Part shown: positions 16,931 through 24,753 of the stretch, piece after piece
Position numbering within the stretch: the stretch's first letter is position 1
How the letters are laid out: each line of letters starts with the position of its first letter
Assembly: GCF_031845375.1 (NCBI RefSeq)
Contig: NZ_JAVREK010000003.1
Span: 186,001-250,000 of the forward strand
Direction of reading: 5' to 3'
Origin: Streptomonospora wellingtoniae
GTDB taxonomy: Bacteria > Actinomycetota > Actinomycetes > Streptosporangiales > Streptosporangiaceae
Length of the DNA stretch: 64,000 nucleotides
Notes under the pieces: generated by a model
The model's database searches: none
What the model was told of the DNA's origin: nothing
What the model saw: the letters and a program-made list of their open reading frames with translations, nothing else
Position numbers and translations under genes: made by a program

Positions 16931-18271
16931 ATGACCGACTCCGAGAACAGGTTGCACCTCGGCCGCCGCTCCGTGCTGGCGGCGGCCGCCGGCCTGGGCG
17001 TCGCGGCGGCACTGCCCGCGGCCGCCGCCCACGCGGCCCCGGGCTCCGCCGGGCGCGGGCGGTACCCCGCGAACTGGCCCGACCCCGAGCCCTACGGCCT
17101 CGCCGACACCCGCACGGACCTGTGGCCGCGTGAGGACAACTCCTTCGTCCTGCCGCTGGAGCTGCGCCCCCGCGACGAGGAGCTCGGCCGGGTCTGGATG
17201 CGCGACACCTACGTGAACTGCTTCATCGTCGACCACCGACCGATGTACGTCGCCACCGGCACCTCGCGGGTGCCCGGGCTCGACAAGGCCGCTCCCTACA
17301 ACGACGGCATCTTCGTGTGGGTCGCGCCGTCGCTGCACGGGCCCTGGCGGCTGGCGGACACGACGGGGATCCGGCCCGGCGCCGAGAAGGGCAAGGTGTG
17401 GTCGCCGGAGTTCGCCGACGAGAACCGGACCGGGCGGACCGTCGTCGCCCCGTGGCAGGAGTACTGGTACGACGACCGGTTCGGCAAGCGCGGCCAGGCC
17501 TGGGCGCCCGAGGTGCACCGCTTCCGGGGCACCTGGTACATCGCCGCCTGCATGGGCGACCACTCCCGGAAGGTCGGCTCCTTCGTGCTCGTCAGCGAGG
17601 GCGGGGTCGAAGGCCCCTACCGGCTCATCGAGGGGAGCCTGGAGAAGCCCTTCGGCGCGTCGTTCGTCGGCGGGCCGGCGTTCATCGAACCCGGGGCCTA
17701 CCACCACATCGACGGCGGCATCTACACCGAGGGCGACGACGCGTGGCTGGTGCTGCACAACGACCTCTACGCCAAGTTCCGGGACGACATGGAGGACATC
17801 GTCCCGGCGTCCGGCCTCCCTGCGTTCCAGCAGCAGCCCTACTCCCCCGAGCCCTACATCGAGGGCGCCTACGTGCACAAGCACCGCGGCAGGTACTACC
17901 TCATGCAGAGCGTCTGGGACCGGCGCTCGACGGCGACCGGCGGCGGCAGGCGCTACGCCTACGACCCGCCCGGTGCCGGCCGCGAGCGCTACCAGTACGA
18001 CACGGTGATGGCGGTCTCCGACAGCTTCGAGGGGCCCTACTCCCGACGGTGGACCGCCGGGGTGGGGATCGGCCACAACAACATGTTCGAAGACCACCGC
18101 GGCAAGCTGTGGGCGACGTTCTTCCGCAACCCCGCCGCCGGCTACTGGGCCGATCCCGCGCGCATCGGCGACGCCGCCGTGCCCGGCGTCGTGCGCATGG
18201 AGTGGACCGGGCCGAAGGGCGACCGCATGTACGTCCGGCGCCGCCGGGGCCACTCCGCCGACCGCGACTGA
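16931..18271 (+). CDS. Secreted five-bladed beta-propeller glycosidase-like protein
   Basis: Exported protein of 446 residues with a twin-arginine signal (HLGRRSVLAAAAGLGVAAALPAAAAHA, residues about 9-35). Repeated blades carry family-43/117-like patterns: FVWVAPSLHGPWRLADT, WAPEVHRFRGTWYIAACMG, EGAYVHKHRGRYYLMQSVWD and VSDSFEGPYSRRW. This suggests a glycoside hydrolase that trims a glycan outside the cell; catalytic acids cannot be assigned with confidence. It lies downstream of the sulfatase and convergent with the FGE gene, which supports a role on sulfated or decorated sugars. Confidence 0.75.
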   Translation: MTDSENRLHLGRRSVLAAAAGLGVAAALPAAAAHAAPGSAGRGRYPANWPDPEPYGLADTRTDLWPREDNSFVLPLELRPRDEELGRVWMRDTYVNCFIVDHRPMYVATGTSRVPGLDKAAPYNDGIFVWVAPSLHGPWRLADTTGIRPGAEKGKVWSPEFADENRTGRTVVAPWQEYWYDDRFGKRGQAWAPEVHRFRGTWYIAACMGDHSRKVGSFVLVSEGGVEGPYRLIEGSLEKPFGASFVGGPAFIEPGAYHHIDGGIYTEGDDAWLVLHNDLYAKFRDDMEDIVPASGLPAFQQQPYSPEPYIEGAYVHKHRGRYYLMQSVWDRRSTATGGGRRYAYDPPGAGRERYQYDTVMAVSDSFEGPYSRRWTAGVGIGHNNMFEDHRGKLWATFFRNPAAGYWADPARIGDAAVPGVVRMEWTGPKGDRMYVRRRRGHSADRD

Positions 18272-18318
18272 CCCTCGGCCGTGTCGCGCGCGCCGGGCGC
18301 CCGGCGGAGGCCGGCGGA

Positions 18319-18356
18319 GGCCCCCGGTCGGGTGCGGGCGCGCCCGACCGGGGGCC
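18319..18356. terminator. Perfect 14-bp hairpin between convergent genes
   Basis: GGCCCCCGGTCGGG (18319-18332) pairs perfectly with CCCGACCGGGGGCC (18343-18356) across a 10-base loop. It lies between the convergent glycosidase-like and FGE genes, so it can serve both. There is no T-run, as is usual in high-GC actinomycetes. Confidence 0.75.
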
Positions 18357-18406
18357 GCAGCCCTGCGCCCGGTGCCGGGGGCCGCTACCGGGTCCCCGAA
18401 ACCGCC

Positions 18407-19363
18407 TCAGCGCGCCACGCGGAACCCGGTGTTGCCGCTGGAGCTGTCCGGGGTGTTGCCCATCCGGGCCGAGGTCCGGTAGCGGAGGCAGTAGGACTCG
18501 TGGCACATGTGCGAGCCGCCCTTGAGCACCCGGGACTGCCCGTAGCGCGGTCCCGTGGGGTCGTTCCACGGGCCCTTGCGGTGGTAGCGCGGGTTGAACC
18601 AGTCCGCGCACCACTCCCACACGTTGCCCGTCGTGTTGTACAGCCCGTAGCCGTTGGGCGGGAAGGCGTCCACCGGGCAGGTTCCGGTGTAGCCGTCGGC
18701 CGCGGTGTTGCGCTCGGGGAACTCCCCCTGCCAGACGTTCATGCGGTGCTCGCCGCCCGGTTCGCGCTCGTCGCCCCACGGGTAGGGCCTGCCGGAGAGG
18801 CCGCCCCGCGCCGCGTACTCCCACTCCGCCTCGGTCGGCAGGCGGGCGCCGGCCCACCGGCAGTAGGCGAGCGCGTCGTCGTGCGAGACGTGCACGACGG
18901 GGTGGTCCTGCCGCCCGCGCAGCCCGGAGCCGGGCCCTTCCGGGTGGCGCCAGTCGGCGCCGTGCACCTGGCGCCACCACGGCGCCCCGGCGGCGCCCCG
19001 GGTCGGCGGGAACCTGCGCGGCAGGAACCCCGCGAAGACGAACGACCAGCCGTACCGCTCCGCGTCGGTCGCATATCCCGTGCTTTCGACGAACGCCGCG
19101 AACTCGGAGCCGGTGACCGCAGTGGCGGCGATCCCGAACGGGCTGAGCGCCACCTCCCGGACCGGCCCCTCGCCGTCCTCGGGGTAGGGGCCTTCGGCTG
19201 TGCCCATGAGGAACGTGCCGCCTTCCAGGTCCCGCCAGCCGCCGTGCGGAGCGGCGGCCGCCGCCGCCTCGACGACGGGCACCGGACCCTCGGCGGCCCG
19301 CTCCTCCCCCCGGCCGGGGGCGCAGCAGGCATGGGTCTGTTCGGCGGGGACGTCTGCGCTCAT
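18407..19363 (-). CDS. Formylglycine-generating enzyme (sulfatase maturase)
   Basis: Copper-dependent oxidase that converts the sulfatase signature Cys to formylglycine, about 318 residues. The SUMF1/FGE fold shows GGTFLMGTAEG, PVVHVSHDDALAYCRWAGARLPTEAEWEYAARGG, GNVWEWCADWF and the C-terminal FRVAR. The active-site region GGSHMCHESYCLRYR has both cysteines in the C-x4-C arrangement of true FGEs, and the N-terminal CCAPGRG is typical of actinobacterial FGEs. ATG 19363 has AAGGAG about 8 bases upstream. The neighbour at 15201 is the obvious substrate. Confidence 0.93.
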   Translation of the reverse strand: MSADVPAEQTHACCAPGRGEERAAEGPVPVVEAAAAAAPHGGWRDLEGGTFLMGTAEGPYPEDGEGPVREVALSPFGIAATAVTGSEFAAFVESTGYATDAERYGWSFVFAGFLPRRFPPTRGAAGAPWWRQVHGADWRHPEGPGSGLRGRQDHPVVHVSHDDALAYCRWAGARLPTEAEWEYAARGGLSGRPYPWGDEREPGGEHRMNVWQGEFPERNTAADGYTGTCPVDAFPPNGYGLYNTTGNVWEWCADWFNPRYHRKGPWNDPTGPRYGQSRVLKGGSHMCHESYCLRYRTSARMGNTPDSSSGNTGFRVAR

Positions 19364-19504
19364 CGGAATGCTCCTTGCACCGTCGCACGGGACCCGGACC
19401 GGCGGTGGCAGACCCCCGGCCGGCGTCGGTGCCACCATTCTCCCGCGCTGGTCACGACGGCGGCGACGCGCCCCGGGCCGGACTGGGCAGCCCCCAACCC
19501 CGTT

Positions 19505-19559
19505 GATCTTGTAGCTATCGTGAAGTAAAACGTTTTTCCCTCACGATAGCTACAAGATC
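19505..19559. repeat. Dispersed palindromic element, copy 4
   Basis: Exactly 55 bp with perfect 17-bp arms (19 with GA/TC) and spacer beginning GAAGTAAAACG, the same opening as copy 6. The left flank is CCCCGTT, the right flank GACGGTG. The AraC remnant begins at the next bases. Confidence 0.95.
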
Positions 19560-19560
19560 G

Positions 19561-19803
19561 ACGGTGAGGCGCGCGGCCCGACCCCGAGCACTGCCCGGCA
19601 CGACGCCGCTCGCCTGGCTGACCGCCGAGCGGGTGGCGCTGGCCTGCCGCCTCTTCGAGCGCGGAGAGACGCGCGTGGAAGCGGTGGCGTCTGCAAGCGG
19701 CCTGGGAACGGCGGCCAACCTGCGGACCCAGATGCGGCGGAGGACCGGCCTCGGCTCGGCGGCCTACCGGGACCGCTTCGGACCCCGGGGCGCTCCGGTA
19801 TGA
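19561..19803 (+). pseudogene. AraC/GlxA-type regulator remnant (C-terminal HTH only)
   Basis: About 75 residues that match only the second helix-turn-helix of GlxA/AraC regulators: RALPGTTPLAWLTAERVALACRLFERGETRVEAVASASGLGTAANLRTQMRRRTGLGSAAYRDRFG. The normal protein has about 320 residues, with an amidase-like N-terminal domain and a first HTH helix group. The similarity begins within a few codons of repeat copy 4, so the missing 5' part ends at the repeat. A frame from ATG 19564 is open but unlikely to be functional. Confidence 0.78.
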
Positions 19804-19833
19804 CCAGCCGGGCCGACCCCGCCGCGCCGCCGA

Positions 19834-19884
19834 GGCGGTCCGGGCGGGGCGGCGGTCCGGGCGGGGCGGCGGTCCGGCGGGGCG
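19834..19884. repeat. Three tandem 17-bp repeats
   Basis: GGCGGTCCGGGCGGGGC occurs twice in tandem (19834-19850, 19851-19867), followed by a third unit with one base deleted. It lies between the AraC remnant and the 3' end of the DapA-family gene. Function unknown; probably slippage. Confidence 0.8.
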
Positions 19885-19887
19885 CCG

Positions 19888-20814
19888 CTAGGCGCTGCGG
19901 ATCGAGGACGCGGCGGGGGACCGGGAGGTCCGGACTATCGTGTCGAGCGCCGCGGCGACCGCGCGGCGGCCGGTCCCGTCGAGCGGGCGGACCGGGCGGG
20001 GCAGGTTCGGCTCGCAGGCCCGACCCAACTCCACGGCGATCGCCGAGACCACCCGGTAGCTGCCGTAGCGGGCGAACAGCTCCCACAGCGGGTCCAGTTC
20101 CGCCGAGAGGGCGCGGGCCCGCTCGGCCTCGCCCGCGGCGGCCGCCCGCGCGACGGCGAGGCAGACCTCGGGCAGGACGCCGGCGAGGGCGCTGTACCAG
20201 GCCTCGCATCCGGCCAGCAGGCCGTCGGCGCCCGCCGCATCGCCGCTGACGCCGATCGTCACACCCGCGGGCAGGGCCGCCCGCAGCCCGGCGACGCGGG
20301 CGCGCGCCTGACCGGGGTCGGCGGGCACCGGCGGGATCTTGACCGAGGCGACGCCCGGGAGGTGCGCGATCCGGCCGTGCAGTTCGTCGCTGAAGGCGAC
20401 GTGCGTCGTGGCCGGGTTGTCGTAGACGACGAGGGGCACCGAGAGGTTCGCGGCGACGTCCTCGTAGAGCCCGAACACCTCGTCGTCGTTCAGGGGCTGG
20501 TAGGTCAGGGGCGCAAGCAGGACGGCGGAGGCTCCGGCCTCTTGCGCGTCCTCGACGTGCTCCAGTACGTCGCGTGTGCGCAGGGCCCCCACGCCGACCG
20601 TAACCGGCACGTCGCCGGCGCTGCGCACCGCCAGCCGGGCAGCGCGCGCACGCTCCCGCCGGCTGAGGTAGGCGTAGCCGCCGGTGGATCCGAGGGCGCC
20701 GACCGAGTCGGCGCCGGAGGCGGCGATCCGGCCGACCATGCGCTCGAAGGCCGCTTCGTCGATCCCGTCGCCGGTGACCGGCGTGATCGGGAATGCGCTA
20801 AGTCCTGTGAACAC
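19888..20814 (-). CDS. DapA/NAL-family lyase (dihydrodipicolinate synthase family)
   Basis: Schiff-base aldolase or lyase, about 308 residues. GSTGGYAYLSRRER corresponds to the G-T/S-T-G-E loop (Glu replaced by Tyr), VVYDNPATT holds the catalytic Tyr, and VASVKIPP holds the Schiff-base Lys. The altered loop argues against a true lysine-pathway DapA. GTG 20814 is preceded by GGAAGG; the longer frame to 20907 runs into the EamA gene. It overlaps the EamA gene by 17 bp and is the second gene of that transcript. Confidence 0.85.
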   Translation of the reverse strand: MFTGLSAFPITPVTGDGIDEAAFERMVGRIAASGADSVGALGSTGGYAYLSRRERARAARLAVRSAGDVPVTVGVGALRTRDVLEHVEDAQEAGASAVLLAPLTYQPLNDDEVFGLYEDVAANLSVPLVVYDNPATTHVAFSDELHGRIAHLPGVASVKIPPVPADPGQARARVAGLRAALPAGVTIGVSGDAAGADGLLAGCEAWYSALAGVLPEVCLAVARAAAAGEAERARALSAELDPLWELFARYGSYRVVSAIAVELGRACEPNLPRPVRPLDGTGRRAVAAALDTIVRTSRSPAASSIRSA

Positions 20815-21766
20815 GGGGACCCTTCCTTCTCGTGGGCTTCCTCCTGGCCGCGCCGCTGCCGAGCCGGATGCGCACGGCGCCCCCCGCGCAGAGTACGACG
20901 GCGACACCGCCGAGGGCCGTCGGCCAGGTCAGCTCCTCTCCGAGCAGCAGAGCCGCCCAACCGATGGTCATCACGGGCTGCACCAACTGCACCTGGCTGA
21001 CCTGCGCTATCGGTCCGATCGCAAGACCCCGGTACCAGGCGAAGAAGCCGAGGAACATGCTCACCGCCGCGAGGTAGCCGAACGCCGCCCATTCGACCGG
21101 CACCGCCGCCGGCGGACTGCGCAGGACCGAGACGGCGGTCAGGGCGATCATCAGCGGGGCGGCCAGCACGAGCGCCCAGGACACGGTCTGCCAGGAACCG
21201 AGCTCCCGGGAGAGCAGCCCGCCTTCGGCGTAGCCGAACGCGGCGGCCACGACCGCGCCGAACAGCAGCACGTCCGACCAGTGAAGCCGGACGGCCCCGC
21301 TCTGCAGCGACGCGAACGCGACGGCGGCGATGGCACCGGCCGCGGCCGTCACCCAGAACGACAGCGGGTGGCGCTCCCTTCCGCGGACGGCGGCGACCGT
21401 GGCGGTGGCCGCCGGAAGGAGCGCGATCACCACGGCGCCGTGGCTCGCCGGAGACGCCGTGAGCGCGTAGGAGGTCAGCAGCGGGAATCCGACGACGATG
21501 CCGCCGGCGACGACGGACAGCCGCGCCCACTGGCGGGCCGTGGGCAGGTGATCCCGGGCCGCGGCGAGCGCGGCGGCGGCCAGCAGGGCGGCGACGACGG
21601 CTCGGCCCGAGCCGATGAACAGCGGAGAGAGTCCGCCGACGGCGACGCGGGTGAAGGGGACGGTGAACGAGAACGCCGCCACCCCCAGCAGCCCCCACCA
21701 CAGGCCCGCACGCGCCGACGGTAGCGGTTCCCTTCCCGCTTCGATAGCGCTACTCTGAAGTGACAT
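20798..21766 (-). CDS. EamA/DMT-family transporter
   Basis: Drug/metabolite-transporter protein of 322 residues with ten hydrophobic segments in two EamA halves (GLWWGLLGVAAFSFTVPFTRVAVGG begins the first; VLLFGAVVAAAFGYAEGGLLSRELG begins the second). The second-half signature is PVMTIGWAALLLGEELTWPTALGG. The start ATG at 21766 shares the palindrome CATG with the start of the divergent MocR gene, leaving no intergenic DNA. Likely exports an amino acid or related metabolite under MocR control. Confidence 0.87.
   Translation of the reverse strand: MSLQSSAIEAGREPLPSARAGLWWGLLGVAAFSFTVPFTRVAVGGLSPLFIGSGRAVVAALLAAAALAAARDHLPTARQWARLSVVAGGIVVGFPLLTSYALTASPASHGAVVIALLPAATATVAAVRGRERHPLSFWVTAAAGAIAAVAFASLQSGAVRLHWSDVLLFGAVVAAAFGYAEGGLLSRELGSWQTVSWALVLAAPLMIALTAVSVLRSPPAAVPVEWAAFGYLAAVSMFLGFFAWYRGLAIGPIAQVSQVQLVQPVMTIGWAALLLGEELTWPTALGGVAVVLCAGGAVRIRLGSGAARRKPTRRKGPRVHRT
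21745..21752. promoter_or_regulatory. Palindrome TAGCGCTA at the divergent EamA/MocR start
   Basis: A perfect 8-bp palindrome 12 bp before the MocR start and inside the first EamA codons. TACTCT (21751-21756) beside it could be a -10 box for a leaderless MocR message. As there is no intergenic DNA, any MocR operator must lie inside coding sequence; this is the best candidate seen. Confidence 0.35.
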
Positions 21767-23171
21767 GAACAATGATAGCACCGCGCGTATTGTGGACGCC
21801 CTGCAGCGGTGGATCGCGCAGGCGCCCCCCGGAGCGAAGGTGCCCTCCAACCGGGCGCTGATGGCCGAGTACGGGGCGGGCCCGGTCACGGTCCAGAAGG
21901 CGATGCGCAAGCTCGCCGCGCTCGGGCTCGTGGAAAGCCGTCCCGGCGTCGGCACATTCGTCCGCACGGTGCGGACCGCCCGACCGCTCGACTACGGATG
22001 GCAGACCGGCGCGCTGCGCTCACCCAGGACCAGGATCCCGGCGCTGTCGACGCCGATGCGCAGCGGCCGGCCGGACACCATCGGCCTGCACGCCGGCTAC
22101 CCCGACCGCGAACTGCTGCCGGAGCGGCTGGTGCGCGCCGCGCTCGCGCGCGCCGCCCGCAGCGACGCGGCCCTGACCCGGACCCCCGCCGCCGGATCGC
22201 CCGAGCTGCAGGCTTGGTTCGCCGGCGAACTGGCCGAGGCCGCCCCAGTCGGTGTCGCCCCGCCCTCTCCGCGCGACGTCGTGGTCCTGCCCGGCAGCCA
22301 GAGCGGGCTGAGCACGGTCTTCCGCGCCCTGGTGGGCTCGGGATCGCCGCTGCTCATGGAGTCTCCGAGCTACTGGGGTGCCATCGTGGCCGCGGCGCAG
22401 ACCGGGGTGCACGTCGTCCCGGTGCCCAGCGGAGCCGACGGCCCGGACGCGGAGGAACTCGCGCGTGCTTTCGACGAGACCGGGGCGCGCGCGTTCTACG
22501 CGCAGCCCAACTACGCCAACCCCACCGGGGCGCAGTGGTCCGCTGAACTCAGGGAGGAGGTCCTCGGGGTCGTCCGCGCGCACGGGGCCTTCCTCGTCGA
22601 GGACGACTGGGCCCACGACTTCGGGATCGACACCTCCGCGCAGCCCGTCGCGGCGCACGACGACGCGGGGCACGTCGTCTACCTGCGCTCCCTGACCAAG
22701 AGCGTGTCCCCGTCGATCCGTGTCGCCGCGGTCGTGGCGCGCGGGCCCGCCCGCGACCGCATCCTCGCCGACCACGGGGCGGTGTCGATGTACGTCAGCG
22801 GCCTCCTGCAGGCTGCGGCGGTCGACGTCGTCACGCAGCCCGGGTGGCGCACCCACCTGCGCAGCCTGCGCCGGCAGCTGCGGTCTCGGCGCGACATGCT
22901 CGCCGCCGCGCTGGCCGAGCACGCCCCTGGGGCGCACCTCGCCCACCTACCCCCGGGCGGATTGAACCTCTGGGCGCGACTGCCGGACTCGACCTCCCTC
23001 GACCGGCTCGTCCGCGACTGCGAAGCCGAAGGCGTGACGATCGCGCCCGGCACGGAGTGGTTCCCCGCCGAACCGCCCGGTCCCTACATCCGCCTCAACT
23101 ACTCCGTTCCCGACCCCGACCGCTTCCCCGACGGAGCCCGCGTCATCGGGCGTGCGCTGAGCGATGCCTGA
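21765..23171 (+). CDS. MocR/PdxR-type regulator (GntR HTH + aminotransferase domain)
   Basis: PLP-binding transcription factor of 468 residues. The winged helix is residues about 8-70 (KVPSNRALMAEYGAGPVTVQKAMRKLAALGLVESRPGVGTFV). The fold-type I aminotransferase domain has YAQPNYANPTGAQWS, LVEDDWAHDFG and SLTKSVSPSIRVAAVVA (PLP Lys). MocR proteins often control a divergent transporter or amino-acid/vitamin gene, here EamA and the DapA-family lyase. No ribosome-binding site is evident and translation is likely leaderless. Confidence 0.92.
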   Translation: MNNDSTARIVDALQRWIAQAPPGAKVPSNRALMAEYGAGPVTVQKAMRKLAALGLVESRPGVGTFVRTVRTARPLDYGWQTGALRSPRTRIPALSTPMRSGRPDTIGLHAGYPDRELLPERLVRAALARAARSDAALTRTPAAGSPELQAWFAGELAEAAPVGVAPPSPRDVVVLPGSQSGLSTVFRALVGSGSPLLMESPSYWGAIVAAAQTGVHVVPVPSGADGPDAEELARAFDETGARAFYAQPNYANPTGAQWSAELREEVLGVVRAHGAFLVEDDWAHDFGIDTSAQPVAAHDDAGHVVYLRSLTKSVSPSIRVAAVVARGPARDRILADHGAVSMYVSGLLQAAAVDVVTQPGWRTHLRSLRRQLRSRRDMLAAALAEHAPGAHLAHLPPGGLNLWARLPDSTSLDRLVRDCEAEGVTIAPGTEWFPAEPPGPYIRLNYSVPDPDRFPDGARVIGRALSDA

Positions 23172-23235
23172 TACCGGCCGGGACGGCTACCGGGACTGCG
23201 ATGCGGGGTGCGCCCAACAGACCGTTGGCACCGTT

Positions 23236-23290
23236 GATCTTGTAGCTATCGTGAGGGGAAATCGTTCTAATTCACGATAGCTACAAGATC
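23236..23290. repeat. Dispersed palindromic element, copy 5
   Basis: Exactly 55 bp, perfect 17-bp arms; the palindrome continues outward as CACCGTT/AACGGTG. The spacer is the most divergent of the intact copies (GGGGAAATCGTTCTAA). It sits 64 bp after the MocR stop, and the DUF4037 remnant begins directly at its right edge. Confidence 0.95.
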
Positions 23291-23605
23291 AACGGTGGTC
23301 GCGAGTCCCAGCTGGCTGCGGCCTATGAGCGCGTCGCCGGGATGCACAACCTCCTCGGCCTCACTCCCGAGGTAGACCCTCGGACCCGCCCCTACCACGC
23401 CCGGCCGTTCCGCGTCCTGCACGCCGAGCGCTTCGCGCAGGCGCTCCTGGAGACGGTCGCCGACGGAACCGTGCGCGCCCTCCCGCCGACCGGCAGCATC
23501 GACCAGTACACCGACAGCGCCGACGTGCTCTGCCGTCCCGAGCGCTGCCGGTCCGTGGCTGCCGCCCCCTACGGAGACGCCGGATTCGCGGAGGAGCTCG
23601 GTTGA
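23291..23605 (+). pseudogene. DUF4037-like protein remnant (C-terminal end)
   Basis: An open frame runs from the edge of repeat copy 5 to TGA 23605 and reads SQLAAAYERVAGMHNLLGLT, then PRTRPYHARPFRVLHAERFAQALLETV and LPPTGSIDQYTDSADVL. This resembles the C-terminus of DUF4037 nucleotidyltransferase-like proteins (normally over 250 residues). The upstream two thirds are absent and the similarity stops at the repeat. The ATG at 23342 could start an 87-residue peptide, but no ribosome-binding site is seen. Family assignment rests on memory of conserved motifs. Confidence 0.65.
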
Positions 23606-23632
23606 CCTCAACTTTAGTTGAGGAAAGAGACT
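23602..23632 (+). promoter_or_regulatory. MerR/SoxR-type promoter with 18-bp palindrome
   Basis: TTGACC (-35, 23602-23607) is followed by CCTCAACT-TT-AGTTGAGG, a perfect dyad, and a GAGACT-like -10 about 19 bp after the -35. A 19-bp spacer filled by such a dyad is the hallmark of MerR-family activated promoters (compare the SoxR box CCTCAAGT...ACTTGAGG). It drives the quinone-oxidoreductase-like gene. No merR-family gene lies in this window. Confidence 0.72.
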
Positions 23633-23677
23633 GGCGTGCGTCGGTATCAGGAGCACAACCGGGAAGGCGATCGGATC

Positions 23678-24685
23678 ATGCGTGTCGTAGAAGCGGAGAG
23701 GTTCGGCGGCCCCGAGGTTCTGCGGCCGGCGCACCGGCCGGATCCGCAGGCCGGGCCGGGCGAGGCGCTCGTCGAGGTTGCGGCGTCGGACGTGATGTTC
23801 CTCGACGCCCAGCTCCGCTCCGGATGGGGGCAGGAGTACTTCCGGATGCGGCCGCCCTATGTCCCCGGGAGCGGGGTGGTGGGCCGGGTCGTCTCCGTCG
23901 GGGCGGGCGCGGACCCCGGGCTCGTGGGCGCCGAGGTGCTCGCCGAGACGGGACGGCGCGATCCCGAGACGCTGGTGCCGCTCGCCCCGACCGACGGCTA
24001 CGCGGAGCTGGTCGCCACACCGGCCCGCCATCTCGTCCGCCTGCCCCGCGGGCTGGACGGCCACGTCGCGCTATCGCTGCTGCACGACGGCCCCACCGCG
24101 CTGCAGATCGCCGAAGCCGCGCGCTTCAGCGCAGGTGACCGGGTGCTGGTGAACGCGGCCGCCGGGGGCGCCGGCAGCCTGCTGGTGCAGCTGGCGGCCG
24201 GCGCGGGCGCGCGCGTCGTCGGCGCCGCCCGGGGCCCCCGCAAGCTCGCGCTGGCCCGCGAGCTGGGCGCGGAGGCCGTGGTCGACTACTCCGAGCCCGA
24301 CTGGACGAGCAGAGTCCGCGAGGCCACGTCGGGGAAGGGGCCTGATGTCGTCTTGGACGGAGCCGGCGGCAGCCTGGGACGGGACGCCTTCGCCATCACG
24401 GCGCGCGGCGGCCACCTGATCGCCTACGGCGCCTCCGGGGGCGACTTCGCCGACACCGGCGCGCAGGATGCGGCGGGAAACGGGGTTCGCGTCACGGGTC
24501 TGTTCGACCTGCCCGCCCCCGACGCCGACGGCAGGAGGCGGCGGGCCGAGGAGGCGCTGGCGGAGGCCGCCGCCGGCCGGTTCTGGCCGACCATCGGGCA
24601 GACGTTCCGCCTGGACGAGGCCGGAAAGGCTCATGCCGCGATCGCGTCGCGGACGACCGTCGGCAAGACCCTGCTCGTGCCCTGA
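23678..24685 (+). CDS. Zinc-independent MDR oxidoreductase (quinone reductase-like)
   Basis: Medium-chain dehydrogenase/reductase of about 335 residues, NADPH:quinone reductase type. The GroES-like domain holds YVPGSGVVGRVVSVG without zinc-ligand Cys/His sets. The Rossmann part has VLVNAAAGGAGSLLVQLAAGAGARVVGAARGPRKLALARELGAEAVVDY. ATG 23678 has GGGAAGG about 10 bases upstream; a TTG or longer start at 23618 would overlap the promoter. The MerR-type promoter suggests induction by a drug, redox agent or electrophile. Confidence 0.88.
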   Translation: MRVVEAERFGGPEVLRPAHRPDPQAGPGEALVEVAASDVMFLDAQLRSGWGQEYFRMRPPYVPGSGVVGRVVSVGAGADPGLVGAEVLAETGRRDPETLVPLAPTDGYAELVATPARHLVRLPRGLDGHVALSLLHDGPTALQIAEAARFSAGDRVLVNAAAGGAGSLLVQLAAGAGARVVGAARGPRKLALARELGAEAVVDYSEPDWTSRVREATSGKGPDVVLDGAGGSLGRDAFAITARGGHLIAYGASGGDFADTGAQDAAGNGVRVTGLFDLPAPDADGRRRRAEEALAEAAAGRFWPTIGQTFRLDEAGKAHAAIASRTTVGKTLLVP

Positions 24686-24753
24686 GCCGACGGGTGGGCG
24701 GGGGGGGCGGGGGCCGCCGCGCCACGGGTCGCAGTGTGCTGCCTGTCCTCAGG

